This document shows, piece by piece, positions 13,701 to 25,800 of a stretch of 64,000 nucleotides of DNA. The notes beneath the pieces are model-generated. The model was not told where the DNA came from, searched no databases, and saw only the letters and a list, made by a program, of their open reading frames with translations. The position numbers and the translations under genes are program-made. Numbering within the stretch: the stretch's first letter is position 1; the number at the start of each line of letters is the position of its first letter. The DNA comes from Mesaphorura yosii (taxonomy: Eukaryota > Arthropoda > Collembola > Poduromorpha > Tullbergiidae): assembly GCA_009869945.1 (NCBI GenBank), contig WIXG01000343.1:1-64000 (forward strand), read 5' to 3'.

Positions 13701-14373
13701 TTCAATTTCATTCCAGTCGAGTATATTAATCAGATTCATTTCATTGCGATTCAGATCCTTTCAGCTTTCATCAATTCCTATTTTTATTCAAGTTTTTATT
13801 TTCATTTTGATGTCTTTGTGGACTGAAATTATAAAAATGCTTAAAATTCATGGACATAAATTGAATCTGGACATTTTTAGTGCACCTTCTTTTCTGGAGC
13901 TGCTGGAACTTTCACAATTTTAATGCGATGCGACGCAAAGATGCAAATATGATTCAATTTCAATTCCAGCTGGAGCCTTTCAAGCTAGGAACACGAACGA
14001 TTTATGGCGGAACGCGAAAGACGGCGATAATGCAACAATACACATAATTCCGCAGCAGCGCCAGCCTTTTCGGAGGAAAGTCAGGAAAGCCTTCCCGTCC
14101 CAGCTTTGATTTCACTTGTACTCGTACTTTCACCAGCCGCCATGATATATTATGTTTTTGTCTTAAATCACACTGACATGAGGTTATATTTCACTTTTCT
14201 GCTAAAATTCTTCTATTTTTGTATCCTATTTTGTGTATTTTTGGGTTCTTGGAAGGGGCAGCCATGCCAGTAGGCGGCGAATCGCATGTACAGAAGGTGT
14301 CCGGGAGCATTTGGCTGGAACAATTGTATGGGAACAATTTGTAATTTCTCTGTTATTTCACCATCTTTCGCCT
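10789..14373. other. Intergenic region between CAP gene and FMO
   Basis: About 3.6 kb between the 3' ends of two convergent genes. The frames present are short and not protein-like. An (AGTC)4 tract lies at 13108-13123. I recognise nothing else. Confidence 0.6.
13108..13123. repeat. (AGTC)4 microsatellite
   Basis: Four perfect AGTC units, seen directly. Confidence 0.9.
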
Positions 14374-14378
14374 TTATT
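14373..14378 (-). terminator. Poly(A) signal overlapping the FMO stop codon
   Basis: On the minus strand AATAAA includes the TAA stop of the FMO frame. If used, the 3' UTR would be only about 15-30 bases. Use is inferred, not shown. Confidence 0.4.
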
Positions 14379-15975
14379 TCTCTGGCTCGTGCTTAATAAA
14401 CGTAAAGTCCAGCTCAAAGTTATCCCGAAGCCTCACCTGAAACCGGTCTTCCTTGAACAAAGCGGGCAGCGTCTCCCGACGTGACCCGATGGCGTCGTTC
14501 ATACGAATAATGAGCTCGTTTCGCTCTCTCAAGCTCAGCGTCCTGTCCGGCACGACGAAGGATCCAAAGACGCAAGGGTAAAGCGGGCGCGCTACCGCGC
14601 GTACGTCTGCGCCACCAAAATCCAGCTCCAGGCCCGCTTCCGCCGCCAAGTCTTCGTGATACTGCCACTGTCGGGCGCCAAGAATGTGAGAATCCGAAAT
14701 CGTGGTCGTGTTCGAGCAGTTCGAGTCTACTGACGCTGGCGCTGGATCCGTGATTGGAGGAATCTGGAACCTGCCCTCCATGTAAGCCAGGTAATATCGG
14801 ACCTGGACGTCCACCATGATGAATGGAACGATGCGCTGCTGCAGGCCAACCAAGCAGAGTGACGGGAACCACGCGTGGATCAGCTCCTTGTAAAGCGGGC
14901 TCACGAATTTCCCGTCGGAGGCGACTCGCGTCTCGCACGCCGGTGAGAGAAACGGAAATGTGTACTCGTAACCTGAAAAGTTAAAAGATATGATTCTCAG
15001 GTGCGTTACTTCGGCGCTTCTTTTCGATTTCGGTGTTACGACTGACCTGTGCAAAAAATAATTGCGTCCGCCTCCACTGTGACAAATTCCTCTGTGCTGG
15101 TGCCAGCACTCTGCTCCTGCGCCTGCTGCAGGGCTCTGCACACGAATCCCGCTTCATTCGCGTGCTCAATCGGGCCAACTTGCCTCACGTTTCCCGGAAG
15201 TTGCATTTTCGCCAGCGTATCAGGCCGCCGGACGCTGAGCACCACCTCCGTCGACGTGGCCGCCGCGATTTCGAGTGCGATGTCAATCGCGGAAAACATG
15301 GACCCGACAATCAGCACCGACTGGCCCGCATACTCCTCGGCGTACCGATAAGCTTGGCTGTGGAGGACTCGGCCGCTGAAGGCGGTAAGGTTTGGAACGA
15401 CGGGCAGATGCGCCTTAGAAAAGTGACCGTTACAGACCATCACGTAATCGAAGAAATCAACTCTCTGATCGCCGTTGTCCAAATCTTGGACGGTGACCTC
15501 CCATTTGATGCTGCTACTATCACTGGTGACGATCGGATGCACGAGTTGAACACTCTTTCTAAACTGGTGTAGACGTGCAATTTAGTTAGAGCGAGGGCGA
15601 GGCTCCTGGAATCCTGGAATTCTGGAATCAACTCCAGCGTTTTACCTGCACGAATTTCTCCAGTCCGAAGTGGGCAGCGTACTCCTGGAGGTACTCCAGC
15701 ACTGCTGAATGGTGAAGGAACGAGTCCTGGCTCGCCTTGTAAGGAAAGTCCGGGTAGCACATGACCTCCTTCGGGAGATTCGTCTTCATATCGCGATACA
15801 TCGGATTTGGGCGCGTCCCACGTGCGTCGGAAGTGTAAACCCAAATTCCACCGATCTCCGATTTCTCTTCGAAGGCGACTACGTCGAATTTCTGCAGATT
15901 CCGAGCCGTCGTCAAGTGTCGAAGGCAGCAGAGTCCCGCAACGCCTGCGCCGATTATACAAATTCGCTTTTTCAT
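14374..15975 (-). CDS. Flavin-containing monooxygenase
   Basis: Three exons (15975-15646, 15563-15047, 14972-14374) encode 481 aa. FMOs oxidise nucleophilic N or S groups using FAD, NADPH and O2, usually at the endoplasmic reticulum. The FAD-binding GAGVAG is at residues 9-14. The FMO motif FSGRVLHS is at 172-179. The FATGY-type motif appears as FCTGY at 280-284, formed across the exon 2/3 junction. The NADPH glycine loop is degenerate: VGSMFSA at 196-202 replaces VGxGxSG, which may weaken NADPH binding. The start at 15975 has A at -3 and places the FAD fold at the N terminus as usual. An in-frame ATG at 16089 would add 38 residues but has a weaker context. No C-terminal membrane anchor is evident. 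Both introns are short (82 and 74 bases). Confidence 0.93.
15605..15628. repeat. (CCTGGAAT)3 repeat inside FMO intron 1
   Basis: Three near-perfect 8-base units: CCTGGAAT, CCTGGAAT and TCTGGAAT. They lie inside the 82-base first intron of the FMO gene. Confidence 0.85.
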
Positions 15976-16089
15976 TATTGTCAGCTGCAAGTCACTGGTT
16001 GAGGATGAAGACTGACAATCAACACTTCTAAGCAAGGCGGAATCAGCTGATTTGGAATCTGTGAACCTGAGTCTTTGAAGTTTATTCAT

Positions 16090-17247
16090 TTAAAAGTTGA
16101 ACTCCACATGCGCTCTGCACGTGGTTTGTGGGTCGAGGGACACGTTGGTCGCATCACGTAATCTTTGTCCACGACCTCGCAATCTTAAATTCCCAGTTCC
16201 AGCATCCTGTACTAAGTTATTCGATCTGGCGATTCTCCAGTGATAATTCAAGTGAAAAGGCGGCGGTTTCCAATTTCGACAACTCATCAACGTAAGTTGT
16301 CCCTGACTTGGTTTTTGGCTGGCAATGAATGAAGACTATTTTTGTTCTGGCACGGTGGTGTTAAGTGTTAATGATCCAAATGACATTCCTGGAACAGGAA
16401 TACAGGAATCCTGGAATTACGAAAAGTAAATATTTATGTTTTACGCAACGAAATCATGCATGCCTCATGTCGTGCGTGTCTCGTGGCGCAATAAATGTCG
16501 TCGGTGAAGATTACTTTTTTACTACGCCATCGTGAAATTGTAGCCGTAATAATGAATATTCACTACAAGCGCTGGAGCTCCAGTTGCAGTGCAGTGTAGA
16601 AAGTTGACAATATTATGACAGTTTGTGAAATTATTATTCATAAATAAAGTTACGGCATGTCAAAGCTCGGCTTGTGAGCGTGAGCATGAATGGAAAAAGT
16701 TACGTAAACATCCTCCGCCTGACTCGCCCTGACTCCTACGCAGCCTAGCCTGCGCCTGCATAATTGTATTCTTGTCACCGCCGCCGACCTGAATGGGCTG
16801 CATGTCATAATCATGACTCACGAGGCATGGTAGAGGAAAAATTTCGAGAAGACGAAGGCAAAAGGACAAAATTGAAAGTACAAAGTTTTGGACCCCCGCC
16901 GAGCCGCCGCCGAGCTGAATTCTAACTTGTACGTGCATTTTAATAAATAAGAAATAAAGTTGTCAACCTCGCTTGCAAGAAAAATGAAAAATGGACGGGA
17001 AAATTTGAACTGAACTTGCGAGAAACGAAAAACTGGAAGAAAGAGACTATTTTGGAAGGTAACAAGGCAAAATCAGCACTGAAGTCATTTAGATCGTCAT
17101 GTATTTAAAATACTTGCCTACTTGCAATTTGGATTATGTATTTAAGTTGATAAGTCACTAAGAATTTTGTTACAGTATTAATTTTGAGTGTACAATCAGT
17201 GCGATGGAAGTGGAGATCGTTGATCTTCGGTTGACAAACTAAGTTGG
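16090..17247. other. Upstream region of FMO
   Basis: About 1.16 kb, AT-rich, with no coding frame that I support. It should contain the FMO promoter and, at its far end, the 3' UTR of the cysteine-rich gene. A GGAAT-rich palindromic cluster lies at 16385-16416. Confidence 0.6.
16385..16416. repeat. GGAAT-rich palindromic cluster upstream of FMO
   Basis: ATTCCTG (16385-16391) and CAGGAAT (16395-16401) form a perfect 7-bp inverted repeat around GAA. Further AGGAAT and CCTGGAA words follow. It contains TTCNNNGAA, the spacing of a STAT-type site. It resembles the repeat in FMO intron 1. A regulatory role is speculative. Confidence 0.6.
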
Positions 17248-18088
17248 CTACTTGCCGATTCCAAACCAGCCGACGATCCGTGCAAAAAGTCCTCGCTTGG
17301 TCCCAATTGCTGCAGTTTCCCCGCAGCGTGGTTTGCCCATCGGGCAGCTTGGGTTGACCTTCGGCGCTACACGACCGGAGCCTGTGCCTGCGTAGCTATC
17401 AGAACTTCCGTCGTTCGGGTAGCCATACTGCTTCCGCTTGCCAAATGAAATTGGGTAGATTTTGAGTCCAGCAGGCGTCGGGTAGGTTTTGATACCGCTG
17501 CTGGACGGTGGGCAGAGCCATTTTGGTACGCAGCCTGTGACGTCGGTACAGGGCATCGGCGGACACTTTGAGTTTTCTTTTTCTTCACATTTCTGCGCAG
17601 CCCGAGCCGAGGTTGGTGCGCAGCTGTTGTGTGAAGAAGCGGCGGCGGCCGGAGGCGGAGTGCCTTTGTCTTCCACCTTGGCGAAGGTACTGGAAATGTC
17701 CTGCTTGACTCCACACTCGTCGACCTGCTTCTTTGGTGGATTCACAGCGTCGCAGGAGTCAATCAGCTTTGGCAGTTGCCCGTAGCCGCAGCATTGCTTG
17801 AGATGTTCGCGAAGGGCGTAGTTGCAGTTGCACTTTTCCAGACCGCAATCTTGACATCGACCGCAGTCTGACTTTGGTTCACCTGGAGATCAATCTCTGA
17901 TTACTGATTAGCCAAGACATGGTCATGGCTAACGTGAATTGAGTTGGCGCTTGGCGCTTACCTCCTCCAAACAGCCGCCCAAAGAATCCAAACGCACCGC
18001 CGCCGCCTTCGCAGGTCTCCGGCTTCTTTTCAGGGTTGCATCCTTTGTTGGTGCATTTTGGAGAGCCCGATTCCCATTTATCACTCAT
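17248..18088 (-). CDS. Cysteine- and proline-rich protein of unknown function
   Basis: Two exons (18088-17962, 17882-17248) encode 253 aa; the phases agree across a 79-base intron. The ATG at 18088 has A at -3. I do not recognise the family. No signal peptide is seen. Residues 1-27 are charged with three cysteines, and 28-43 is a glycine/phenylalanine stretch with FGFFGRLFGG. A dense cysteine cluster follows (CGRCQDCGLEKCNCN and a later CC pair), then an alanine/proline linker and paired-Cys segments (CPPMPC, CGETAAIG). It ends in a basic hydrophobic tail, KRGLFARIVGWFGIGK. The terminal GLFARIVGWFG resembles the central GFFGRLFGG, hinting at an internal duplication of a short amphipathic element. 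It could be a metal-binding or structural cysteine-rich protein; this is not established. Confidence 0.65.
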
Positions 18089-19024
18089 TTTGACTTACGC
18101 CGATGGAGGAAGCACAGGATGACCAGCAGATTTGTCTGAAAAGGAGACTGGAAGTCCGGAAGAACTGAGAACTGGACCGAAACGCTCGAGAGATGCACGC
18201 AAGGCTGGAATTGGTTAAATTTTACTTACCACGACCGCCGCCCTTAGCTTGAACTGATTTGTAGAGTAATTTTGTCGAAAATCCGTATGTGATGAAGTCT
18301 GCTGGAAATTTTGGGCTGCATACTGTGTCCGTGATGGTTGCATGGAGAAATATGTTCATGCAATAACAGCTCTCAAAAAGTGATACTCAATAGTCTTGAA
18401 ATGCATAAACTTTCCTGTCGCTATTCTTCATACATCATCGGCGTATGTAAAAAAGTCATCGCCCATGGGAACAAACGATTTCCAACACTTCGGGCTTTCA
18501 ATTGGTAGATCATATTTCTTGTCCGCCATTGGCAATTCCCATACTTATCAGCGTTACCAGCATGGAATCAGCGAGATAAGGGTTTTATATACTCGACATC
18601 CATTCTGGTCCGACTGAACAACGAAACTCGCTCACGAGCCGCAAGCGCAACCTCCTGCGAGATTTTTGTAACCAGTGCCCTTGTTGCGAATTCAAAAGGT
18701 AAAGTGGTTCCGCATCGTATCGTATGATAGTATGATTCACGTTATCGTAATCCCACGTATACCGACTATACCGTAGCGGCTCCGGCTCATAATTCGCGAT
18801 TCGCAAAAAGTGCAGCGCAAAGTTATGTAATACCGGTTCATTAGCGCTGGCGTTCTTAGAACCAAGTTAGGCAGGCGTGACATCGGCAACTTTCGGTAGT
18901 AGCGTGAAATGGCTAGTTAATTGTTGTATTGTGCATTTTGCTGTAAACCGTAATCAGATTTGCACTGTTAAGTTTTCATCCTGAATCGACTGAATCCAGC
19001 CGGAGGAGTCGGCAATCAGCAACA
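18089..19024. other. Divergent intergenic region
   Basis: About 0.94 kb between the starts of the cysteine-rich gene (-) and ERMP1 (+). It must carry both promoters. I see no clear TATA element and no coding frame. Confidence 0.5.
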
Positions 19025-22000
19025 ATGGAGATGGAAACGAGATTCAGAGGAGGGCCGGGCACCAGCAAGCAGTTGTTCGCAGAAGATGATAATCTGTTAC
19101 CAAATACAACCTTCGATGTAGGAAAATATTCAAAAATACGCAACGGCCGTGGAGGAGACTCGTCGGCAGGCCAGGCCCTCTTTCCTAAGCAGCTGAGTTT
19201 AGTCATCGTCACACTCGTCATTGGCTTGTGCTTTGGGTTCATCAAATACATTGACACCAAACTTCCACAGCCATTAAACACTGCCGACTTGAAAGATCAT
19301 CCCCACAGGTTAGTAATAACTCCGGAGTCAGTAATCAGTAGCTGGAATTAACTCCATCTTATGTTTGTTCAACCTCGGTACACATTTTTATTGCAGCTTT
19401 ATCGAGCAACGTGCTCGCAATGACCTGTCAGCTTTAAGTGGCCTCGGACCCCGAGTTTGTGGATCACACGCAAATGACGTGGCAGCTGTGGAGCTTCTCG
19501 TCAGACAGCTGAAGGAGATTCAGAAGAATAAACACGCTGTTCATAATTTGGAGATTGACGTCACGAAACACACGGGCCAATTTAATCTTGAATTTTTCGA
19601 TGGAATGACCAGCTCCTACGCATCGGTATAAGATCTTATCAAAATTTTCCCAATTGTTAATTCAACACATCACACAACTAGCGTGACTATATTAGGTGCC
19701 GAATGTGATTGCGAGGCTGGAGCCGGCCGTCGGAACAAAAACTGCCGACTCGGTACTGATCAACTGCCATTTTGATTCAGTTCCAGGTAAATTAGAACAT
19801 AATTGAAATTTTTTTACACTGGAAATGAATTTAGTCTCATATTTTAAAACTTTATCTGCGTTCAGGGAGCCCTGGAGCCAGTGATGACATGGTAAATTGT
19901 GCTGTAATGCTCGAAGTTTTAAGAACCCTGTCAAAGAAACCAACAGCTTTAAAGAACAACATCGTCTTTCTATTCAACGGAGCCGAGGAAAATTTCCTTC
20001 AGGCCTCGCACGGGTTTCTCGTTGGAACAACAGAAAATAATCAGGCCGCAAAGGGGCACAAATGGGCGAAGAACATCCGAACGTTCGTCAATCTTGAGGC
20101 GTGTGGAGCAGGCGGTCGTGAGATCCTGTTTCAGACTGGGCCAGGAAACGGATGGCTCGTCCAAGCGTACGCCAGATCCGTGCCGTACCCTTTCGGCTCG
20201 GCGGTCGGTGAAGAAATATTCCAGAACGGCCTGATCCCCTCGGATACAGACTACAGAATCTTCCGAGATTATTCACACATACCCGGCCTGGACCTGGCGT
20301 TCATCAAGAATGGTTACGTGTACCACACCGTGTACGACGAAGTTGATCAGATTCCGCCAGGGTAAGTTTCGTGCCTGCAGTTAATTTGCTACCACAATTA
20401 AGAATCGCTAACGTATCAATTTTAGGTCAGTTCAGCACGTCGGAGCAAACGTCCTGGCGCTGGCTGAGACACTTGGGAATTTAGACTACGCTAAAATTGA
20501 GCTTACTGAAGATCGGATGGTATTTTTCGACGTTTTTGGATACTTCATGATCACATACTCGGAGAAGGTCGGAATTCTGATCAACGTCACAGTGGCGTTG
20601 ATAACGCTTGTCTTTGCTTGGAACGACGGTGAGTAATTTAAAAATCCCGTTAACTTTTGAGTGAGCGCTTTAATGCATTTATTATTTGTGTAATTAAAAT
20701 ACAGCCGAAGGACAAACCAGCCAGATTCTCATCAACGTGGGCGCTACCTTCGCGGCGTGGACGATTGGAATCTTATCAGCTGTTATCGTCGGCGTACTTT
20801 TGAATCTGGCGGGGTACGCAATGCCTTTCTACTCGTACCCAAACTTTGCGTTCTTAATCTTCGGAATTCCGACGCTTGTCGGCCAAGTGCTGGCGTACTC
20901 ATACATCCTCAGCCCGTCGGAAGACTACAGCTGGATGGCAGCAAAGACGACGATTTCCTTTCTAATTTTGGGTGTCACGTTCCTGTCACGAATTGCGTTC
21001 ATTCTGACCATCAACGTCGGCTTTGGCGTGCTTGGCTGGTACGCATCGAGACAATTGTTCAGAGGTAATTAACCAAAGAACGAATAAACATATCTGATTT
21101 ATAGAAATCCTTTTTTAATTTTCGTTGCAGATTCTCAACGGCGGTTGCTTTTCTATTTGTTCGTTGGTGAACTCTTCCCGCTAGCACTCACTTTCTACCT
21201 GGCCATCGGTTCCCTGGACGTGTTTGTGCCAATCATGGGAAGATCGGGATCCGAGACCAACCCGAACGTTATCATTGCCTTTCTCACTGCCTTCACGATA
21301 TCAGTGCCTGGATTCAGTGGCCTCGTCCCCGTCTTTGTCTTCCTGAAGAAAAACTTTCTTCGCGGTGCAGCTCTCATTTATGTCGGCGTTATCTTGACGA
21401 TTGTCTTTGGAGTCGGGAGAATTCCGTACACCCCGAAAACGCCGATGCGGGTTCATATCGCCGTAAGTTGAAACAATGCTAGCTGTATATTTAACAGTGA
21501 TTCTTTGGTTGGAAGCGAAGGAAGTAGTATTGCATTTTTCATTTGCATATTTTAGGACGTCGAGCGTCAATGGTTCGGCCCCGATTTGACAACCGTACAA
21601 AAATCGGACGCTGGTTACTGGTTTTTCACGATGGATCCCTTAATCCCGACCTTTTACAAGGAATGGAGTGAGAAAATTCCCGAACTGGAGCGGGTTCAGT
21701 ATTTGGATTCACAAAATTGCTCTGACTTGCATTGCGGGCGTCCGTTCGTCTTTCCGATCACACAGCTTGTCAGGTAAATTGCCAGGATCGAAGCTAAATT
21801 CGAAAACAGAAGATTCCACACCTTTGATTGCCCTTGTTCTGTCCAGACACACTGAATGGGTGCCCAAGACCACGGGTCTTCCTCAGCACTTGAAACAGAA
21901 TGTTCAGATGCGAGTGACACACGACGAGTTCATTTCGCAATCGCGCCGTCGCCTCACCTTCAACTTTCACGGGCCGGATCATCTCGTCATTATTCTCAGT

Positions 22001-22336
22001 CCCGGGCCCAAGTACAAACTCGTCAAGTGGAGTCTAACTGACGAAATCCCGCCGGCGAAGGTCCTGTGGCAGGGTCGGCCGACTTACTTCATTTATCACG
22101 CTCGTGGTATTAACATGGAAGTACTGGAGTTTAGCGCCGACTTTGATCGCGTCGCCGTCGCTGATCAGGCTCAAGCGTCGAATTCGACGGCGGTTGTGGA
22201 TATTAACTACTCAGCCTTCTACATTCATGGCGAAAATATGAGGACGTCGGCGTTTGAGAGCTTTCAGCGCAAATTTCCTGACTGGGCGTACGTCAAAGGC
22301 TGGACTTCGGTCTCAAACATGTACACAATTCAATAA
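19025..22336 (+). CDS. ERMP1: Endoplasmic reticulum metallopeptidase 1 (M28)
   Basis: Nine exons (19025-19308, 19397-19625, 19696-19786, 19866-20361, 20426-20628, 20705-21064, 21131-21462, 21556-21773, 21847-22336) encode 900 aa, close to the roughly 900 aa usual for ERMP1. All phases agree. One membrane segment near residues 58-77 precedes a luminal M28 zinc peptidase domain. Its ligands and catalytic residues are intact: H196 in HFDSVPG, D208 in GASDD, catalytic E242 and ligand E243 in NGAEEN, E279 in NLEACGAGG, and H355 in YVYHTVYDE. Residues about 375-660 are several membrane spans, followed by a luminal-type C-terminal domain. The family cleaves peptides in the endoplasmic reticulum and is linked to ER stress and ovarian follicle organisation in vertebrates. 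It converges on the helicase gene downstream. Confidence 0.96.
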
Positions 22337-22337
22337 A
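22332..22337 (+). terminator. Possible poly(A) signal overlapping ERMP1 stop
   Basis: AATAAA spans the TAA stop codon. A second AATAAA at 22635-22640 is a more conventional candidate. Confidence 0.3.
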
Positions 22338-22634
22338 AACTGAGACGACCCCTTGGCGTGGCGTGAATTTGGCGAATTTTCACATTTGACTTGTGTGTTT
22401 TAAAAGTATTTTTCTTAGCCCCGTGCTGTGTGACTTTAGAATTGTACTTAACTTTAACTGTAAACTTTAATTAACTTAACGTGTGCTATTGTTTAGTCAA
22501 AACAGACTTTGGGACACCGCACCACTTAGAAAATGTTGGTTTCTAGGTTGATTGTTCGACTGACCAACCGTTTGGCGTCCACGAAGCGTTTTTGATTGTA
22601 AAAATGTGTTGATTTTGAATTCAGAATTTCTTGA

Positions 22635-22640
22635 AATAAA
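22635..22640 (+). terminator. Poly(A) signal for ERMP1
   Basis: AATAAA about 300 bases after the ERMP1 stop, giving an ordinary 3' UTR. It lies 66 bases from the opposing signal of the helicase gene. Confidence 0.6.
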
Positions 22641-22705
22641 ATGTGTTCATTAGTGTAAATTGAAACTGATGCGTGAGATTAATGATTTCGGTCTTTGAAT
22701 TGAGC

Positions 22706-22711
22706 TTTATT
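22706..22711 (-). terminator. Poly(A) signal for HELZ-like gene
   Basis: TTTATT on the plus strand reads AATAAA on the minus strand, about 140 bases after the helicase stop codon at 22852. Confidence 0.55.
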
Positions 22712-22851
22712 CAAAGCAAATGTCATAACATAAAATAGTGGACAGAAAAGGTCAAGAAGATAAAGGAGTAAATCTGCTCAAATGGCCATAAAGTCAAAGT
22801 CAAAGGTTAAAATGAGGTGCGAATGCATAAAATTCATAATTCTTATCGTAA

Positions 22852-25800
22852 TTAATTGTCATTGTCCGCCTGTGGCTTTTTCTTCACAGGAGTGCACGTC
22901 GAGATCAAATGCTCGATCGCCTTGGCGAGGTCCTTGTCAGCATGCTGCAGGGCCTTCGTGGCTCGGCGCTTTTCGTAGCCCATGTTGACGAGGCATTTAA
23001 CCTTCTCGTCCAACGTAGAAGGCGGCGCCGTTGCTGAAGCTGCACCGCCCTCGTCAACCCCCGTCAAATTTGAATTTGCCACCTTTTTGTTCCCACGTTT
23101 TGATTTCTTCGTCTTCTTGACTTCCACCCACTCGTTATTCGTTTTTGGCGCGGCTTCGCTGCTGTCTTTGTCGTTATCCTTGTCTTGAGGCAAACTATTC
23201 TGCTTTGAATTGAGCGCCATGTTGTCCAGTTTATTCGCAACCGACTCCATGATGATTTCATTCAAATTCGCTCCGGCCGACTTCTTGTTTCCGTTTGCCG
23301 ACTCGTTTCGTTTCCCGCCGCTCCCATTTCCATTTCCGTTCCCCGCGCCGCCGCCACCGCCGGACCTCTTGCCGTCATTTCCACCTCCGCCTCCACCTTT
23401 TCTGTTTCGCGAACGGCTGCTCTTCTCCTTCAGGCGCGGCGGCAACGAGTTCATCCTGTGATTCTGATTCTGGCTGCCGTGATTTGTGCCATCGCCGCCT
23501 CCGCCGGTGCTTGCTGGTCGTGGCGGAGGCGTGAAAAGGCTACCGCCGTTGATATTCCCAATTCCAATGCCTCGTCCGTTCAGTTGAGCAAGGAGGCTTT
23601 CTCCGATCTTGGACTGCAGCTGCAGCATGTCTGAGAAAGGCGTGACACGCCCTACGCCTGCACCCACGCCTACGCCCACACCTGTGCTTGCTTGCAGAAA
23701 CTTTGACAAGGCGAATTCTTTCGATACATTGCCGCTAAGACCAAGACCGAGTTGGCCAAGCTGCAAGGGCCTCGCCACCTGCGGAGGCGCGATAGGCGTA
23801 GGCCGGCAAATGGGCGTAGCTTGAGCCACTGGAGGGAATCCAGGCGGATGAGAATTCTTTGGAAACAACTGAAACGTTGACTGACCCTCGTCTCGAGCGA
23901 GGCTTCTTGCCAAAACTGAGGCGGCGGCTCCAAAGCCAAATTCCAAATTCGGTTTCGATTCCGTGTGGCTGGCTTCGCTCAGCGCAGCCACATTGATAAA
24001 AGCCTTCCAAATATCACTGAAAAAGAGCCGAGCCAAGTCAAAAAAGAGCCCCAGGCGGGCATTTAAAAATGACTTACCATGAAAGCCCAAATGCACAAAG
24101 GCTCGGGTCTCCAAACACGGCAAATAGGCTCTGCGCTCGAGATAAAGCGTTGTAAATCAAGCGATCGTTATTGAAGAATCCGCTGTCATCAACAACTGGA
24201 CTGCTGCTGTTGTAGCTTCGAACGGTTGACAAAATGACGACTCGGAACCAATTCGCTAAAAAGGAAAGAGTCAAAACCGAACAGAAAAGCGTTAGCATGA
24301 ATTCGCAAAAGAAAATGGCCCAGCTGGGTAGAACAAAAGTCAAAATTTGGTACCTTTCAAGTTCCAAATCCCTTCAACAGCCACAAATCCGAGCCCAACG
24401 GACCGGAGCTGACTTCGAAGGTGCGAGATTTGGTCGTCGTAATTTGTAAACACGACAATTGAATTTGGTTCCTGGTACCGGCCCCACTGCGATGGCCAGC
24501 TTGACACGAGGCTCTGAATAAACTTTGAGATTTCGAGAACCTCGCTCACGTTATAGTGAGAAGTGCGGCTCTTCGCCTCGCCTCCTTTGACAAGGAAGTA
24601 CGTCAGAGGGGAGTATTTCGGGTGCGATGACAGAATCGAAGAGCAGCGAAGCTTCACAGGAGAAAAGTGGTCGCTAATAAACTGCAATCACAAAATTCAA
24701 AATTGAGTTGCGTGCGTGCGTCGAGAAACTAGATTTGTGAAAGAAATGACTATACCCGCCATACCTTCAAAATATCGGCGTGATTTTGATAGTTTTCGTT
24801 CAGAATTATCTTGCAAATGTGGGCGTCGGGATAATGAAGGTTCAGACGTTCCAAAATGTTTGAGCTGACGCTGCTGAGTTGATTGTAAGAACACTGACAA
24901 AAATACACGGAATTAAAGGTTTTCTCTTCTTGTAGCTTTCGGATTGTCATTGAAGTCTGAAGCATCAGCTTACTTGATCACCAGAAAATACGACCCTTGT
25001 GTTTGGATTGGCCAAAAAGATGGGGGCTATCAGATCGACTTCCAACTGGTTCCCAGCTTCGTCAATAATTATATGCGAGAAGTAATCTGTAAAAGCATTA
25101 TTTCAACTGCAAATTAGTCAAATTACTACTAAATTAACAATAAGTTCGTAATTCGTAATTTTCTTACATTTTCCGAGATCCACCATATCGAATTTACTTA
25201 GAATCGACGTGGCGTTAATCGTGGCGACAACAATGTTAACTTGCTGGATTTCCTCTTTCGTGGGCGGCCGCAGATTAAAATCCAGAGTAAGCGTGCAGTA
25301 CTAAAACACAAAGTAGCATTTTCAAGTCACATCAACAATTAATTTAATTTATATTTGTTGGGTAAACTCACCCTTTTTGCAACACTCGGAATGTCTTCCA
25401 TTGAATTTGTCTCCGGGTCGTACACTCGAATCATTTTAGCTTTGAGGCCCGACTTGATCCATTCGTCAAATGTCTCGACGTATCTGAAAAAGAATCCAGA
25501 ATCCCAGTTAGCAAATATTTACGCCTCCGTGATCCGCGCTTCCGTTACTTATTCGCCTCGGAATTTGACTGCGTACAAATCAGCAAGCGACTCGTCGGTT
25601 GAGACATCAAAATTTTCTTGATACTTTCGGTCAGCGTGTGCGTTTTACCAGAACCGGGTGACCCTGGTAAAAAATGGGCAATAAACCCTTTTCCAGTAAT
25701 GGGTAATTAAATCTTTAGCAAGAATACCAATTACCAATTAAGAGTATCGGCGGCACGTAAGCCATCGTCAACGGAAGCTTCGTGATCACATTGAAGGCAT

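Noticed and set aside
14420-14938. 172-codon minus-strand frame inside FMO exon 3
   Set aside because: Alternate-frame shadow of the FMO coding sequence.
23210-23534. Plus-strand proline-rich frames opposite the helicase C terminus
   Set aside because: Antisense shadows of the glycine-rich low-complexity region.
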